A DNA stretch of 20,607 nucleotides from Poronia punctata (Eukaryota > Ascomycota > Sordariomycetes > Xylariales > Xylariaceae). This document shows, piece by piece, positions 10,987 through 20,300 of the stretch. Numbering within the stretch: the first letter of the stretch is position 1; each line of letters begins with the position of its first letter. Location of the stretch: NCBI GenBank assembly GCA_022579005.1, contig MU401865.1, positions 1-20,607 on the forward strand. Direction: 5' to 3'. Position numbers and translations under genes: made by a program. The notes beneath the pieces were generated by a model, which saw only the letters and a program-made list of their open reading frames with translations, did no database searches and had not been told where the DNA came from.

Positions 10987-12566
10987 AGTAAAGTATTAAT
11001 AAAAAAGTAAGTATTTGCTTTAATATTATATAAAGTAGTAGTTTATATTTTAAAGCTATTAATTTAGATTTAAATAAAATGTTTAAATTTAGTAGTTTTA
11101 TTTTTACTACTTAATTAAGCTATAGTAAATATATAAGCTATTAAAAAAACTTAAAGCAGCTAGGCTAGTCTTTTAATTTATTAAATAAAGTAATTTTTAA
11201 AAAAGTAAATCTTTTAACTAAAACATTTTTCTTTTTTACTAGTTTAGTAAAAAAAGCGTTAACTTAAAGTTCAAAATAATTTTTAATTATATAGCTTTTT
11301 TTATTATAATTAAAGCAAATATTATTTTTTAGTAAACGTTTTTTTTTTAATTTTAAATAGCTACTTATAAATAGTAAGCTTTAAAGTAAAAAAAAAAAGT
11401 TTTTAGTTTAAAGTTATGCTTTTATAAAGTTATGCTACTAGTTTAGCTTTAGCTTTTTATTTTTAGTTTTTAACTTATTAGTTATATATTCTTTTAAAAA
11501 AAAATATAAAAGGTTTTATAAAAAACGATTAAGTTATAAATATAAGCGCAAAAAAATAGCTAATTAAAACTTTTATACTATACTATAGCTTTTTTTAAAA
11601 AGAAAATATATAATTTATAAGCTTAAACTAATAACTTAATAAAATAGCTAATATAAACTTAAATATTTTAAATAAAAAAGTTATTAAAGTTTATAATAGC
11701 AAGCTTTTAAGTAGTAGCTTTTATTAAATTAATTAATTTATAAATAGTTTTAAAAAATTAAATTATTTTAATAATATATATAAAGCTTACCTTATAGTTA
11801 TAAGCACTAAAATATACTTTAACTTATTATTAAAGTTAGCTAAAAAAGCGTATAAATATATATTTTAGTTATTAGTTTTTATTATAAAAAGTATATATAT
11901 TAAAGTTAAGCTTTAAAGTAATTATTTAAACTTAATTATTAAAGTTATTAGTTTTTTTATTAAAAATTAAAAGTTTAAAACTTTTAGCTTAGGATTTGCT
12001 TTTTAAATAAAAGTTAAATATAGTAATTAAAATAGTAATAAGCTAAAAAGTAAAGTTAGCAGCTAGGCCTTAGACGATAAAAGTACTTTTACTAAAAGCA
12101 CTACTTAGTAAAATAGTATATTTTTTTAAGGTTATAGTATAGTTGCTAGCAAAAGTACTTTTTATGTTAACTTATATATTAATTTAGTTTAGCTTATTTT
12201 GTATTTATTAAAATTTAATAAAAAAGCGTAAAAAGCTATAATATTAAAGTTAATTAAATTAAGTGTTAAAGCTTATTTTTTAGTAAAAGAAATAAGCTAG
12301 TTAGCTATATTAGTAATAAAAGCTATTAAGGTAGTAAAGTTGTTTATAGCTTTAATAGTATTAAACTATTACTTAGGTTTTTTTTTTAAAGTTAAAATTG
12401 GTTTTCTTTTCTTTTTTAACTTAAGGTTATTAAAAATAAAGGTATTAGTTATAGCAAAAAAGCTGTTTTTTATAATAATAAGTTAGGTTGCTTGCTATAT
12501 ACTATAGCGTATAAAGCTTTAAGTTAATTAGTTATATATAAACATTAATTATATATATAAGGTTTA

Positions 12567-12586
12567 GTTAAGTTAAGTTAAGTTAA
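12567..12586. repeat. (GTTAA)4 microsatellite
   Basis: The pentamer GTTAA occurs four times in a row, followed by a near copy. It lies about 100 bp inside the right LTR of the gypsy element, in its presumed leader region. Confidence 0.8.
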
Positions 12587-12684
12587 AGTTAATAATTTTA
12601 TTTTTTAGCTATTAAATTTAATAAAAATTATAAAGTAAATAATGAATTAATTATATAAAGGTAATTAATTAATAAAACTTAAAA

Positions 12685-12983
12685 TAGTATAATAATTAAT
12701 AAGGTATAATAGCTATATATTAACACTATATAAAAGATTTTAAGTTAAAAAAAGAAAAAAAAGACTAGGTATGCTAAGATCTATTTTCTTACTACGTATA
12801 TATAAATACCTAGGTAAAAATATAAGTATATAACTAATTAGATTATTTTGCTAAGTAGGCCTTGCTAAGCAAAGGCAATGTTTAATACTACTTTAAACTT
12901 ACTTTATAATAATATATATAGTTTATAGGTTATATTACTATTTTTTAAAATATGTAACCTTAAATTAACAAGCACGGCTATTA
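12685..12983 (-). repeat. Right LTR (5' LTR of the minus-strand gypsy element)
   Basis: This is the direct-repeat partner of 6576-6874, equal in length, with no gaps needed. The first two bases are TA where the left copy has TG, as expected from C-to-T mutation on the opposite strand. This copy keeps somewhat more C and G toward its right end (GGTAT, CCTAGG, CACGG) than the left copy, so the two LTRs were mutated unequally. Confidence 0.9.
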
Positions 12984-12987
12984 TATA
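12984..12987. repeat. Target-site duplication, right copy (TATA)
   Basis: TATA follows the right LTR and matches 6572-6575. If both LTR and duplication are set this way, the plus-strand frame that is open before the left LTR continues in phase at 12988. Confidence 0.45.
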
Positions 12988-13787
12988 TATTGCTAAAAAC
13001 GGATTTTAGCAACACTTATAAAGCTAAAATTAATTTTAAAACCTAATTAATTAGTTTTAACGCTATAAAAAGATTTAAACCCTTTTTTAAAATCTAACTA
13101 CGTTTATATTTTTATATTTAAAAGGTAACCGTAGCATAAAAGGTAATCCTAGGCCTTAAAAAGACCTTGCTAGCGCTAACTTTATATAAGTTACTACTTT
13201 TAAATAAAAACTTTACTTTAACCTTAGCTATAAAAATACGGGGTTTTTATTTATAAAATTAATAACTTTAAATACTATTATTATAGCTAACCTTTTACCT
13301 AAGCTAAAAAAGTTAAATAAAGCACTTAAATAAGCATTATTAATATATAAATAAAAACTAAAGTATAAAAACCTACTTAAAAAGGCTATTTAAAAACAAT
13401 AGCTATAGCTGCAGTTTTATTATAAATACTATTTTTTATAAAAGCCTTTAATAAAATAAAAGTTATAAATAAAGGACTGATTAAATACTTTATTAGTATA
13501 AGTATTTTAAACTAACTATTATATATAGCACTAGCTACTAAAAAATATTTTACTTAAAGTAAAAAGTTATAAAATGCTATAATTTAATTAGAAGTTATTA
13601 AAGTACTTAATATATAAACCTTTATAAATAAGAAAAATCTAGCTAAAAAGGGTAATAAAAATAAAAAATAGCTAATAAACGTTTTAAAGTAGCTAAATTT
13701 CCTTTAACTATAAAAATTTAAAAAGCTTTAAAAAAAAGATTGCTAAACTAAATAGTTAATTTATTTACGCTAAAACCGACTTTATAG
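12988..13787 (+). pseudogene. Long degraded plus-strand reading frame, family unknown (3' part)
   Basis: In the frame with codons at positions divisible by 3, the 89 codons from 12987 to about 13255 contain only about four stops, well below the rest of the window. One run of 38 codons (13140-13253) is open. With a 4-bp target-site duplication this is the same phase as the reading that ends at 6575, so I take it as the continuation of the relic at 3830-6575. Beyond 13255 the stop density rises and two frames are about equally good. The preferred frame has TAG TAA at 13785-13790, just before the less mutated island. Joined length would be about 3.3 kb. No known domain was recognised. A reading in another frame at 13233-13440 faintly resembles an integrase zinc-binding region but is not better supported. 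Confidence 0.45.
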
Positions 13788-13789
13788 TA

Positions 13790-13890
13790 AGTAAAAATGT
13801 TAGGGTGTATAATAGAAATTACTAACTAGATCAAATTTCCTCTAAGATAAACTAAGTCAATTAAACCACTTAGCACAAAAATGTTTAAAT
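13790..13890 (+). other. Less mutated island, possible LTR start
   Basis: TGTTAGGGTG at 13799 begins a stretch that keeps GA, TC, CC and GG dinucleotides (AGATCAAA, TCCTCTAAGA, AAGTCAA, AACCAC), rare elsewhere. TGTTAG is a common start of LTRs, and a plus-strand copia element lies downstream, so this may be the left end of its 5' LTR. The matching 3' LTR would be beyond the right edge of the window, so this cannot be confirmed here. It could equally be low-copy DNA between two repeats, protected from RIP. Confidence 0.4.
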
Positions 13891-14080
13891 CTTAAAAAAC
13901 TTTTTAGAAATTTAAACTAATTAAAGCATATAACAAATAATAAGTCTACTTTAAAAATAATAAAGTAATTACTACTAAAGTAAAAAAGCGTTTAGTACAT
14001 ATTAGCAAATTAAACAACAATTAATTTAATATTAAAAAAATAAGTAAAGCTTATTTTAAAAAATATAATATATATAGCGT

Positions 14081-14098
14081 GTTAATTAAAGAATTAAC
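14081..14098. repeat. Inverted repeat, 7-bp arms
   Basis: GTTAATT and AATTAAC are separated by four bases. A GCGCGC run follows at 14100-14105 and a second GCGC at 14116-14119, unusual in this AT-rich DNA. Confidence 0.6.
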
Positions 14099-14182
14099 TG
14101 CGCGCTTTATAAATTGCGCTATAATTATTTTAAGTTTATTAATATTAAGGTTATATATAATAACTAATAAAAAAAGTTTATA

Positions 14183-14232
14183 TACTTAGTATAAAGTATG
14201 CGCACTGCGCATTATTTATATAGCACTAAGTA
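14183..14232. repeat. 50-nt imperfect hairpin with GC-rich core
   Basis: The arms are nested: TACTTAGT (14183-14190) pairs with ACTAAGTA (14225-14232), ATAAA (14191-14195) with TTTAT (14215-14219), and ATGCGCA (14198-14204) with TGCGCAT (14206-14212) around a single C. In total 20 base pairs form with small internal loops. The core keeps four CpG dinucleotides. It may be a stem-loop in a retroelement LTR or leader, a small non-autonomous element, or a protein-binding palindrome. Confidence 0.75.
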
Positions 14233-14339
14233 AAAATATTTTTAAGTTGTTTAATAATTATAATATTAAAAATAAAGCTAAAATAAAAAGTGTATAATAT
14301 TAAAAAAGTAAAAAGCGTAAAGTATATTTTACTTATTAC

Positions 14340-14410
14340 TTAATTAAGCAGCAAGTATAATTTACTTTATAGCTTTTATAGTTAAAATATAACTTAAACT
14401 GCTTAATTAA
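14340..14410. repeat. Inverted repeat, 12-bp arms
   Basis: TTAATTAAGCAG (14340-14351) is the exact reverse complement of CTGCTTAATTAA (14399-14410), with 47 bases between them. Confidence 0.75.
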
Positions 14411-14432
14411 TATATAACTAAAATAAAGATAA

Positions 14433-14463
14433 ATATTGCTTAACTATAAAAGTTAAGCAATAT
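14433..14463. repeat. Perfect hairpin, 13-bp stem and 5-nt loop
   Basis: ATATTGCTTAACT and AGTTAAGCAATAT flank ATAAA. The stem is perfect. Its inner part (14440-14452) is also the reverse complement of CTTTTATAGTTAA at 14373-14385, so alternative pairings exist. On the + strand no T run follows the stem, and bacterial-type terminators do not apply to a fungal genome. Confidence 0.85.
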
Positions 14464-14479
14464 ATACTTATAAACTAAT

Positions 14480-14496
14480 TATATATATATATATAT
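14480..14496. repeat. (TA)n microsatellite
   Basis: Seventeen bases of strictly alternating T and A, inside a longer run of A/T only. Confidence 0.8.
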
Positions 14497-14524
14497 TAAT
14501 TAATTTTATATATTTAATATATAT

Positions 14525-14539
14525 ACTAGCTACGCTAGT
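14525..14539. repeat. Inverted repeat, 6-bp arms
   Basis: ACTAGC and GCTAGT flank TAC. It is the last member of the palindrome cluster that starts at 14081. Confidence 0.6.
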
Positions 14540-14599
14540 TTTAGCACTATTTTTTACTTTTTATTTTGCTAAATATAGTTAATATAATTTATTAAAGTT

Positions 14600-15870
14600 A
14601 TAAGCCCAGTTTGCTATTAAAAAACCAGTGCTTATATAAAATTGCTTTTTTTAAAAGCTAGCTTTATATAGTTATATAATATTCTTTTGCTAATTATATT
14701 AGCTTTTATTTAATAAGCTAATACTTCTTATACTATATACGTTTTTTAAAACATTTTTAATTATTATATAGCATAATTTAATAACTATTAAAATGTTTAA
14801 TAATACTTTTATATTTATTAAGGCTTATATAAAGCTTGCTTATTTTTAAAATTAAAAGCAATAGTTTAAAACTTTTAAAGTTATTATTACTACTAATAGT
14901 ATTTAAAAGATTATTAACATAAATAAGTACTTTTTTAAATACAACTTTAAATAAGTTTTTAAAGGCTTTTTTAAAGTAACTGTGCTTTAAAAACTTAACC
15001 GTTATAGCACTAAAAGGTATTATACAAAGTTAAAAGAAAAAGAAAATTTAACTTTAAAAATTAACATAAAAGTTTATAATAACTTAAATTATTTAAAAAC
15101 TTATAATTTAATAAAGCTTTAAAATGCAAAATATATAATATAAAGCATAGAAGCAACTTTAAATTAATATTTTTAAAGTATAAGTTAAAACAATTATTAA
15201 TATAAAGTATTATATTTAAATTAATATAATATTAATAAAAAGTAGTAAGCTAACGCTTTAAAACTAGGTTAAAATATTACGCAGTATTATTATACTTTAT
15301 AAAGTTAACTATTATTTAATTACTTAAAAGCAATACTAAAAAGTTTTAATAAAAACTAAAAAAAGCAATATTAAGTTTAATAAATAATATAAAAAATAAA
15401 CTCTAATTTATTATAAAGCGATTAATTATAAGCTTAAAAAAGTTAAAAAGCTATTTATAGTTAAAAATTTATTATATATATTTTAGTTAAAGCTTTAGCT
15501 AAAATAAGCTACTTAAAAAAAGTTAGTTTTTTTAAAGTAAGCAAAAAGTAAACCTTTTTTATAATAAAAAAAATAAATTAGCTTATAGCTAACTTAGTAA
15601 TTAAATACTAGTTAAAAAAAGTAAAATATATAGCTATATTTATTACTGCTAAAAGTAGCTTAAAAAGCTTATTTTTAAAAAAGTTTTTAAAAAAACGCAA
15701 ATTATATAAGTGCTTTTATAAAAAATTAGCAAAACATATTTAAAAGCTTAATAAGTACGCTTAATGCTAGTTTATAATAATTAAATTTTGTACTTTTAAC
15801 TAGCTACTAAAAATATCTAATAATAAGCTTAAAGCTATATAATAACGCTACTAAAGTAATAAGCCAAGTA
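14600..15870 (+). pseudogene. Presumed copia gag N-terminal region, not resolved
   Basis: This A-rich stretch lies directly upstream of the copia zinc knuckle and so should encode the capsid part of gag. I saw no recognisable motif in it and could not fix the start codon, the end of the 5' LTR or the primer-binding site. The assignment is by position only. Confidence 0.35.
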
Positions 15871-16420
15871 AGCTGTAAAAAGAAAAGAAAAACAAAAGTG
15901 GCTAAGCTTTGCTAAAAGATTATTATTTAGCAATAAAAGCTTAAATAATTCTTTTAGTTTAAAAGAATATAGTTACTATATAATATAGTTTATATAGTTA
16001 TTAATTTTACTATAGTTAGCAGTACTTAAAACAATTTTTATAAAATATATATTATTATTAGTATAAATAAGCATGCAGTATTAAATAGCACTATTTTTAA
16101 TACCTATAGCGCTATATACTTAATAAACTATATAAAGCTGCTTAATATAAAATTATTTATTTTAACTAAAAATAACTAAGTTAAAGTTAGTATATTTTAT
16201 TTTTTAATTAAAAAAAACCGTAAAACTATTTAAAGTATGCTTAATACTTTTAAAAAAAGAGGAAATTTAATGCTTAAAAATGTTTATTTTATAAAAAGCT
16301 TTTATATTAATATTATATTAAAAGCTAGGCTAAAAAATAAAAAGATTTAGTATTATAGCTTAAATTATATATTATGCTTTAAAATAATTAAGTATAACGT
16401 TATAATTAAAAAACTATAAT
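15841..16420 (+). pseudogene. Copia gag zinc knuckle, protease and pre-integrase region, degraded
   Basis: In the frame with codons at 1 modulo 3, TGT at 15874 starts a Cys-Lys-Lys-Lys...Cys segment ending at 15912, resembling a CCHC knuckle (C..C.K.GHT...CW) in which His and one Cys are lost. From 15961 to 16420 only about five stops occur in 153 codons, including a 49-codon open run at 16030-16176. The reading begins LLYNIVYIVINFTIVSS, which resembles the start of copia proteases (WLLDSGAS.H.VND...FSS), followed by a body of suitable length and a segment ending VYFIKSFYINIILKARLKN, similar to the NVLSESRL-type region before integrase. The catalytic Asp is not visible, so the enzyme is dead. 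Continuity of gag and protease in one frame is typical of copia. Confidence 0.65.
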
Positions 16421-16422
16421 AA

Positions 16423-17700
16423 AAGCATAACCTAGTTTTTCTTAATATAAATTTTCTTTCTTTTTTTAAATTATACTTTATAACAAGTACTAACTATATA
16501 AAAAAGTTTATAATAAATATAGCTAGTTTTATAATAGCTACTACTAAATAAGTATTTTAATTATTAAGCAACTTATTAAAATTATTTAAAAAAATAAAGC
16601 ATTATAATACTTTAAATTTAAGCATTTAAAAGCTAAAGCGCTAAAAGCTTTAGCTTATAAAGCAAAAAATTTAAAAATTTAAAAAATACTATATATTAAG
16701 TATAAAAGTTATATAATTAATTATATATTAAAAGTAATTTTTTAAAAAACTTTAAAGTAACGCACAAAGCGTTTATTTTAAAAAGTATATTAACATACTT
16801 TTAACTATAATAAAAAATATAATAAAACATTTTAGTTCTTTAAAATATTATATGCTTTTATAATATAGCGTAAAGCTTAGTAAAAGGTTTTTACTTAAAT
16901 TATTATATTTAAAAGTTAAATATAGCGTTGCTATAAGCTTATAATAGTATTATTTTATTATAATAATAAATAAGTAGTAAGTATAATTAATAGTTAAACG
17001 CATTACTAACTATAATATTAAAAAACATTAAAATTAAAACATTACTAAAGTATATAAAAAAATTAACTAAAATAGCTAAATAAATAAACAAAAAAGTTAT
17101 AAAAAAAGTTAAAATTATATTATATAGTATAAGTTTTTTAATTAAGCTATAGCTTAAAGCTACTAACACTACTATATAGTTATATAACTAAAGCTTATTT
17201 AAAGCATATAATAATATAAGCTTTTTAAAAAAACTTAATACTTAGTTTAACTATTATTTTTATTAGTATATATTATTAGTAAATAACGTATTAATAAGTA
17301 ATGCTTAGCTTAACTAATTAAAAATAATAATATATAAGTATAAAGTGTACTTATTAAAACAAAATTACTTTACTAATAAAAATAAGTAAAAATTTAAAAC
17401 TAAGCTATGTATATATATTAGTTATATAGTTAAATATATAGTGTTTAATATATACTAAGTATAAATACTTACTATAAAAAAAGTTATTATAACTTAAAAT
17501 ATTAAGTTTAATAAATAGCAGTTTTAAAACTTTAAAAAATATAAAAAGAAAATTATATAAGGGTAAAATTATAAAAATTTGTTAAAGTTAATTAAATTTC
17601 TTAATATTTTATTAATAAACTATTTAATAAAAAGTTAAAAGCGCAGCTATAGTAGTAAAAGCATTTAAAAAAAGCACTATAAAAAACTAATTAACTTAAA
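16423..17700 (+). pseudogene. Presumed copia integrase region, degraded
   Basis: The frame carrying the knuckle and protease (1 modulo 3) continues: 16423-16548 is open for 42 codons, and a protein-like reading with scattered TAA/TAG goes on to about 16960. Between 16990 and 17170 the same frame gives a segment with spacing reminiscent of the integrase region PE.NG.AER...R, but Asp and Glu codons have become Asn and Lys and the match is weak. Integrase is expected here from copia gene order, between protease and RT. No DD-E triad could be pinned down. Downstream of about 17200 no frame is clearly better than the others. Confidence 0.45.
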
Positions 17701-18229
17701 AGTAAGCATTATATAATATAGGTACTTAAAAGCTTTTAAAAGCAAAAGTTAAAAATAAGTATAGCTAAAAACTAATAAAAAAAGTTAAATATAATTTAAA
17801 ACTTTATTTAGAAATAAAACTTTTTTTAATAACGCTTAAGCTACTAAAGCTAGTTTAAAGCAAGCAATTTTAAAAAAAAACTTTAAAAAAGTGTTAATAT
17901 AAAATAACTAAACAAAAAAAGTATATAATTTTTATTAAATATAAAGCAAAAACATATAATATAATAAGCTTAAAAGCAGCGCTTTTAAAACATATTTAAG
18001 TTTTTACTTAAAATTAAAAAAAATTAAAAATATAGCTTTATTAAGTACTTTTACTATAATTACTATATATACTATAAAAGAATAAGCAATTAACTAAAGT
18101 ATATAAAAAGTAACTAGTTAACCTAAAGAATAAGTAGTTAATTAGCTTATATATTAAATAGTTAAATAGGTTATAAAATAAATAGTTAACTATTTTATAA
18201 GTAAAGAATAAGCTAGTTTTTACTTAAAA
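17701..18229 (+). pseudogene. Copia polyprotein relic between integrase and linker, nothing specific seen
   Basis: A-rich, stop-riddled DNA with no recognisable motif. By position it should be the C-terminal part of the copia integrase. A change of frame must occur in or before it, since the upstream relics are in frame 1 and everything from 18230 on is in frame 2. Confidence 0.3.
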
Positions 18230-18290
18230 AGTAGTAGTAAAAGTAATAATAATAAAAAGAAAAAAGGTAAGAAAAGAAAGCTAATTATTT
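18230..18290 (+). pseudogene. Acidic/Ser linker of the copia polyprotein, now Lys/Asn-rich
   Basis: Codons from 18230 read Ser-Ser-Ser-Lys-Ser-Asn-Asn-Asn followed by a run of Lys with Gly and Arg. Reversing the loss of GA dinucleotides would turn Asn into Asp and Lys into Glu, giving a Ser/Asp/Glu-rich stretch, as found between integrase and RT in many copia polyproteins. It is in the same frame (2 modulo 3) as the RT further on. Confidence 0.55.
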
Positions 18291-18527
18291 TAATTAAATT
18301 TATATTAAAAATAAAACTTTTAAACCTAAACTTAAATTTAAGTAAACGTAAAAAAAGCTAGCTATTTAAAAGTTAACTTAAATAAAGTATAGCACTAAAA
18401 GCAACTAAGCAAAGTAAAAAAGTAGTTAAGCAATGCTTAATAGCTTTTAAGCAATATATAAAAAAAGCACTTATATAATAAGTAAAGGTTTTAAAGCTAC
18501 TATTATAATTACTTTTTAAAAAAAGTA

Positions 18528-18593
18528 CTATGTTAGCAGCGTAGTTTTTTTTTTTTAAAGCTATGCTAATAGCGTAGTTATATTTTAAAAAAG
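18528..18593 (+). repeat. 33-nt imperfect tandem repeat
   Basis: Units at 18528-18560 and 18561-18593 both begin CTATG and share AGCGTAG at the same offset; about 25 of 33 positions match. The unit is 11 codons. A partial inverted repeat (GCTACTTTGCT with AGCAAAGGTAGC) lies just after, around 18594-18641. Confidence 0.5.
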
Positions 18594-18899
18594 GCTACTT
18601 TGCTACTATAAAAGCAGCAACTAAAAAAAGCAAAGGTAGCATAATTTAAAATAATTTTAATAAAACTAGTACTTTTATAAACACTAATAAAAAGCTTGTT
18701 AAAAGTTAAAAAAAAAAAAAAATAATAGTAGCAAAAAAAAAGCTAATTATTATAAGCAATTTTTTTCACGTTTTTATAAAAAGCTTAAAGTAACTTTTAT
18801 TAAAAAATAATAAATCTTTTAATAAAAAAGAAAAGTAAAGCAAAGTAATTTATAAAGCTTTAAGTTAAAAAAAAAGAAGAAAAAAAGCGCTGCTTAAAA

Positions 18900-20300
18900 T
18901 AAAACGTAAATATATTAAAAAGATTTACTTACTAGCTTTATATATAAGCTAAAAACTTAAAAAAGTTAAGCTAAGCAACTTAAATAACCTTAATAGGTTA
19001 AACTATATAATATACGCTACTATATAGTATAAAAAACATTTTTATTTTTAAAAACAATTACGTTATAAAGTTTTTATAAACATTCTTTTTAAAATACTTA
19101 AAAGCTATATATATAAGCAATTATAAGCATAAAACGTTATATATAGTATTTATAGTAGCAATATAATAAAAAGCAGCAAAAAGAATTAGTATAGTACTAT
19201 TAAAGCGTATATATTATAACAATTTTACTAAACTGCTACTTTTAAAATAAAAAAACTTAGCTATGCACTTTTTTAATAACTAACTTTAAAAAAGTATAAA
19301 GCGTAAGCTAACTTAAATACTTTTAATTAATATAATAAAAAAGAATCTTTAAAAGTAAAGCAAAAAGCAAGCTATTATTACTTAAATAAGTATTTATATA
19401 TAAATTTAATATAAAAAGCTTTTTTATAAAATATAAAGCATAACTTATAATATAAAGTAATTAATAGTAAATAAAAACTTTATAGTTAATATATGTAGCT
19501 ACTTTAATAATAATAACTTTTAAAATTATAATAGTAATTATAGCTTAAAAGAAATATAAAGTTAAGCAATTTAATATTAAAAGTGCGTTTTTTAATATAA
19601 TATATAAAAAATTAAAACTTATAATATATAAAATTTTAAATAAGTTAATTATAAAAATATAAAGTAATATTATTGCTTAAAGCACTTTATAAGTTAAAAA
19701 ACTTACTACTTTTTAAATATAAAAAGTTTATATTAACACTTAAAATACTTAAGCTTAAACTATTATTTAAAAAACTATATTTATAGTATACTAAAAATTA
19801 ATTAGTTTTTATTTTATTTTATATTAATAATTTTTTAGTTCTTTATAATAAACTAAATAAGTATAAAGTAGCTTTAATTATTTAAAAATTTAAAAAACGC
19901 TATAAAATTAAAAACTAAAAAGATATTACATAGTTTTTTAAAATATATATTATTTAAAACAAATAAAAAAAAACAATTCTTTTGCTTTATAACTAATATA
20001 TTAAAAAGGTAGCTAAGCGCTTTTACTAAGCTAATTTAAGCTAAATACTAATTATTTCCTTGCTATATAAAAAACTTATAAAATTTAAAAATACTATAAT
20101 TATAAAAAAAATTAAAGCATACTAAAAAAAGTTAAATTAATTATTTATATAGCAATTATAACTAGGCTAAATATAGTATATATAGCTTTATTACTAGTGC
20201 GCTTTTTTATAAATTTTAAACTAAAATATTATAAAGCTATAAATTAAGTAATTTAATACTTATTATATAATATATACTTTAAAAATAATAATAAATAGCG
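18900..20300 (+). pseudogene. Ty1/copia reverse transcriptase, degraded
   Basis: Frame 2 (codons at 2 modulo 3). At 19820-19831 TAT ATT AAT AAT reads YINN in the context ILFYINNFLVLYNKLNK, matching the fungal copia active site FFYVDDI.VLY. Downstream, in the same frame, come KFKKRYKIKN (matching L...YE..DLG), a F.KIYII block (matching FLGI.I..D), YIKKVAKRFY (matching YI.KI...F), and near 20118-20180 a Y.KKL..LFI...L segment (matching Y...VGSL.YAA..TRPDI). All intervening stops are TAA or TAG. The order is that of copia RT to RNase H. Catalytic Asp codons are lost, so it is inactive. The N-terminal part of RT (18900-19700) is placed by distance only. Confidence 0.8.

Larger units (their letters stand above)
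9841..12684 (-). pseudogene. Presumed gypsy leader, gag, protease and RT N-terminus, not resolved
   Basis: This is the 5' half of the minus-strand gypsy element, from the RT back to the 5' LTR. By element order it should carry the leader and primer-binding site next to 12684, then gag, protease and the first part of RT. No zinc knuckle, protease triad or primer-binding site could be recognised; the bases next to the LTR are only A and T. A 27-nt in-frame tandem repeat at 10923-10986 reads without stops on the minus strand as a Leu-Tyr-Lys-Gln-Leu-Lys-Ala-Leu-Leu unit, which fits a repetitive, probably helical part of gag. A (GTTAA)4 microsatellite lies in the leader region. Confidence 0.4.
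6576..12983 (-). mobile_element. Degraded full-length Ty3/gypsy LTR retrotransposon
   Basis: Two direct repeats of 299 bp (6576-6874 and 12685-12983) bound a 5.8-kb interior, total about 6.4 kb, a normal size for a fungal gypsy element. The interior is mildly T-rich on the + strand, and minus-strand translation at 9290-9840 gives an unmistakable gypsy reverse transcriptase, so the element reads right to left. The LTR ends are TG (left copy) or TA (right copy) at the left and TA at the right, consistent with TG...CA after C-to-T mutation. Stops throughout show it is dead. Expected order on the minus strand: gag near 12600-10700, protease and RT to about 9500, RNase H and integrase toward 7000. 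Only RT and the block just after it are firmly recognised. It is inserted into the plus-strand relic 3830-6575/12988-13787. Confidence 0.85.

Noticed and set aside
6576..12983. CRISPR array or other regularly spaced repeat system
   Set aside because: The only long repeats are two LTRs 6.1 kb apart; the short tandem repeats lack spacers.
13233..13440. Plus-strand reading with YYY..PF and a KGYL..IAI..V segment, resembling an integrase zinc-binding region
   Set aside because: It holds about as many stops as the competing frame, the His and Cys ligands are not visible, and it conflicts with the phase that continues across the gypsy insertion.
14433..14463. Intrinsic terminator
   Set aside because: The stem is AT-rich with no T run after it, and the context is fungal nuclear DNA, where such terminators do not act.
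16987..17169. A 60-codon minus-strand open frame starting with ATG
   Set aside because: It is a low-complexity hydrophobic reading (Leu, Ile, Phe, Asn) antisense to the copia integrase relic. In DNA this AT-rich the complement of an A-rich coding strand gives such TTT/ATT/TTA readings by chance. No signal of a gene around it.
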